Shown piece by piece: positions 62,427 through 64,000 of a DNA stretch of 64,000 bases. A program made the translations under genes and the position numbers. How positions within the stretch are numbered: position 1 is the stretch's first letter; each line of letters begins with the position of its first letter. The DNA comes from Actinoplanes sp. SE50/110 (GTDB lineage: Bacteria > Actinomycetota > Actinomycetes > Mycobacteriales > Micromonosporaceae), in contig NZ_LT827010.1 of assembly GCF_900119315.1 (NCBI RefSeq), positions 3,877,001 through 3,941,000 on the forward strand. The letters are read 5' to 3'. The notes beneath the pieces are model-generated. The model made no database searches and was not told the DNA's origin. It worked only from the letters and a program-made list of their open reading frames with translations.

Positions 62427-63001
62427 TGCAGGTGCAGGACCCGGTCGCCCCGCACCACGGCGTCCGGATCCCCGAGCAGGACGGTGCCGGTGTGCGCACC
62501 GAAGAATCGCTTCCCCGCGCCGAAGACCACCGGCACCACATCCATCGCCACCTCGTCCACCAGGCCCGCCGTGAACGCCTGCCCGCCCACATCCCCGGCG
62601 GTCACACAGACCAGGCCGTCACCCGCCACCTCCTTCGCGAGGCCGATTCCGGCCTCGACCGATCCGGCGGTACGAAAGGGAGCGTCCGGGAACCGGGCGA
62701 GCCACTCCGCCGGCAGCGGCCGATGGGTCACCACGATCACCTGGTCCCCGGCGGCCGGCACTCCCGCCCAGCCGTCGGTGGTGTCGAACAGGTGGCGGCC
62801 GATCACCGTGCACTTCACGTCACCCCAGAACGGCCGCACATGGTCGGCGGACGCCCGGCTCACCCGGAACGCCCACTGCTCGTTCGCGTGCACGGTCACG
62901 TCCCCGTTGCCGTACCAGTCGAACAGCGGCCCCACCGAGTCGTCCGGATACGCGATGAACCCGTCCACCGACACGACCGCCTGCATGATCACGCGCGCCA
63001 C
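62408..63001 (-). CDS. Dihydrofolate reductase / RibD C-terminal-like reductase
   Basis: 197 aa. The fold is given by VIMQAVVSVDGFIAYPDDSV, the DHVRPFWGDVKCTVIGRHLFD region, DQVIVVTHRP, then VAGDGLVCVTAGDVGGQAFT, LVDEVAMDVVPVVFGAGKRFF, the usual tail of the DUF/RibD_C family. It probably reduces a pteridine or related substrate with NADPH; the substrate is unknown. Its 3' end overlaps the convergent rhomboid-like gene by 19 bp. Confidence 0.9.
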   Translation of the reverse strand: MARVIMQAVVSVDGFIAYPDDSVGPLFDWYGNGDVTVHANEQWAFRVSRASADHVRPFWGDVKCTVIGRHLFDTTDGWAGVPAAGDQVIVVTHRPLPAEWLARFPDAPFRTAGSVEAGIGLAKEVAGDGLVCVTAGDVGGQAFTAGLVDEVAMDVVPVVFGAGKRFFGAHTGTVLLGDPDAVVRGDRVLHLHYTVRR

Positions 63002-63040
63002 GGGCCCACTCCCTCGTCCGCTCCACCCACGACTACACCA

Positions 63041-64000
63041 TCAGCCTGCCGCATCCCGGAACCACCCGATGGCGGGCGCGTCCGCGTAGTGGTCTTCCTG
63101 CTCCGGCGGCCAGCGCTCCCAGAGCGCCTCCCGGGTCGGCGCTTCGGCGGGATTGACCGGGCACGGCGGCGAGTGCAGGCATCCGGGCAGGCCGGCCGCC
63201 GTGAAGCTCCGATGTGCCTGCCAGGCTTCGGCCAACTGCTCCTCGGGCAGGCGGTGCAGCAGGTAGACGCGGGGTTCGAAGTCCCAGGCCCCGCCGCCGT
63301 CGTTGACGACCATGACGAACCAGTACTCGTGGCCGTCGTGTTCCGCGATGCCGGTGACCGGTCCGTCGTACCAACCGCTGAACCACACCTTCCGGACGCC
63401 GGTCAGTTCGGGCAGCCCGGACATCCGAGAGGGTGTGTGTACCCGGCCGATCGAAGCGCGGTGTGCGTCGCCGATCTCGTCGACGAACGGCGGTAATGCC
63501 TCGCACGCGGCCAGCCAGGCCGGGGGAACGCCGGTCAGGCCGGTGCGGCCGCCGAGGATGCCGCCCACGATGGCGCACGTGGTGTCGATGTCGCCGCCGG
63601 GGAGGGCGGTGGCCCACAGGGCCTCGGTGAGATCGTCGAGATGGGTGGCGGCGCACCAGACGGCGAACGGGACCGTGTCGACCGCCGAGATCTCCCGACC
63701 GCAGCCGAGCATCCCGGCGACGTGGCGGGGGTCGGCGCTCGGCGCGATCCGGGCGGCGCGGCGCAGGCGGGCGGCGACCTCGCTGTCCGGCACCCGGTCG
63801 GTGACCGCCGCGATGAGCTCGGCGGGAGGCACCCCCCGTACGCTGCATGCCGCCGCAACCGCGACGGCCACCGCTCCCGCAACCGCCTCGGGATGGGCGT
63901 GGGTCACCACCGCCGAGCGGGTCGCCTCGGCCACCACCGTGTCGAGGTCGTCGGCGAACCACGCACCGAGCGGCGCCACCCGCATCGCCGCGCCGTTGCC
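63041..64000 (-). CDS. ADP-ribosylglycohydrolase-family protein, N-terminus outside the window
   Basis: At least 319 residues; the frame is open to the last base (GNGAAMRVAPLGAWF). GNGAAMRVAPLG and GGDIDTTCAIVGGILG are the two Mg-binding signatures of the ADP-ribosylglycohydrolase (DraG/ARH) family, the latter with Asp-x-Asp-Thr-Thr. The last 120 residues (VWFSGWYDGPVTGIAEHDGH, EYWFVMVVNDGGGAWDFEPR) are an added domain not usual in the family. It removes ADP-ribose from a protein or small molecule; the target is unknown. The first metal motif is upstream of the window. Confidence 0.9.
   Translation of the reverse strand, partial: GNGAAMRVAPLGAWFADDLDTVVAEATRSAVVTHAHPEAVAGAVAVAVAAACSVRGVPPAELIAAVTDRVPDSEVAARLRRAARIAPSADPRHVAGMLGCGREISAVDTVPFAVWCAATHLDDLTEALWATALPGGDIDTTCAIVGGILGGRTGLTGVPPAWLAACEALPPFVDEIGDAHRASIGRVHTPSRMSGLPELTGVRKVWFSGWYDGPVTGIAEHDGHEYWFVMVVNDGGGAWDFEPRVYLLHRLPEEQLAEAWQAHRSFTAAGLPGCLHSPPCPVNPAEAPTREALWERWPPEQEDHYADAPAIGWFRDAAG

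Noticed and set aside
1..64000. CRISPR arrays, tRNA and rRNA genes
   Set aside because: No regularly spaced repeats, no cloverleaf-like tRNA termini and no rRNA signature were recognised by eye; a tRNAscan/Infernal run would be decisive.

Overview
High-GC actinobacterial DNA, most like Actinoplanes or a related genus of the Micromonosporaceae. This is inferred from the very high GC, the GTG/ATG starts with GGAGG-type ribosome sites, a chemoreceptor gene (motile spores), many histidine kinases and GGDEF/EAL proteins, and a WXG100/YbaB/SUKH/SseB secretion cassette. No rRNA, tRNA or CRISPR array was recognised. One gene runs off the right edge.

Layout. 1-9.4 kb: a small unknown ORF, a short methionyl-tRNA synthetase, a sensor-less histidine kinase, an SRPBCC protein, a lipoprotein/RHIM-motif gene pair, a chemoreceptor, two tandem paralogous Imm-5-like putative immunity proteins and a NADAR-fold protein. 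9.7-17.3 kb: a GAF/PAS histidine kinase, a hybrid kinase (CHASE3-HK-REC-REC-Hpt), a hemerythrin protein and a PLP decarboxylase. 17.3-18.1 kb is decayed DNA with a frameshifted Ig-like (He_PIG) remnant and an orphan operator.

18.1-33.0 kb is the most interesting part: a type VII-secretion polymorphic-toxin locus. It reads YbaB-like, SUKH, SseB-like, WXG100-like, then a 1476-residue toxin ending in a PD-(D/E)XK-type nuclease module. After it comes an array of alternating paralogous immunity-like genes. Family A always measures 161 aa; family B, TY-Chap-like, is about 153 aa; they are coupled by ATGA/GTGA overlaps. Two duplicated, decayed toxin C-terminal cassettes are interspersed. The array shows birth and death in progress: a family A gene split by a 1269-bp IS3 element with a TTG target duplication, a family A gene fused to an IS630 helix-turn-helix, a B/A chimera with a frameshift, and a B gene with an internal deletion.

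33.1-39.4 kb: a three-gene redox operon ending in a TetR regulator, with a dyad operator whose near-identical twin lies 17.7 kb away; a GGDEF-EAL protein; a REC-like remnant; another TetR gene; and an AT-rich patch with an IS630 fragment. 39.4-53.7 kb: a 1828-aa kinase/ATPase/GAF/PAS/histidine kinase, a secreted GH127 enzyme with ricin-type lectin repeats, a dead tyrosine recombinase and two more GGDEF-EAL proteins. 53.7-64 kb: an ECF42-type sigma factor with its YCII partner, a CPBP protease, a LuxR-type two-component pair, an IS21 remnant, a strong hairpin, an MFS gene with an in-frame TAG, a TetR/rhomboid divergent pair with two operators, a DHFR/RibD-like reductase and a partial ADP-ribosylglycohydrolase.
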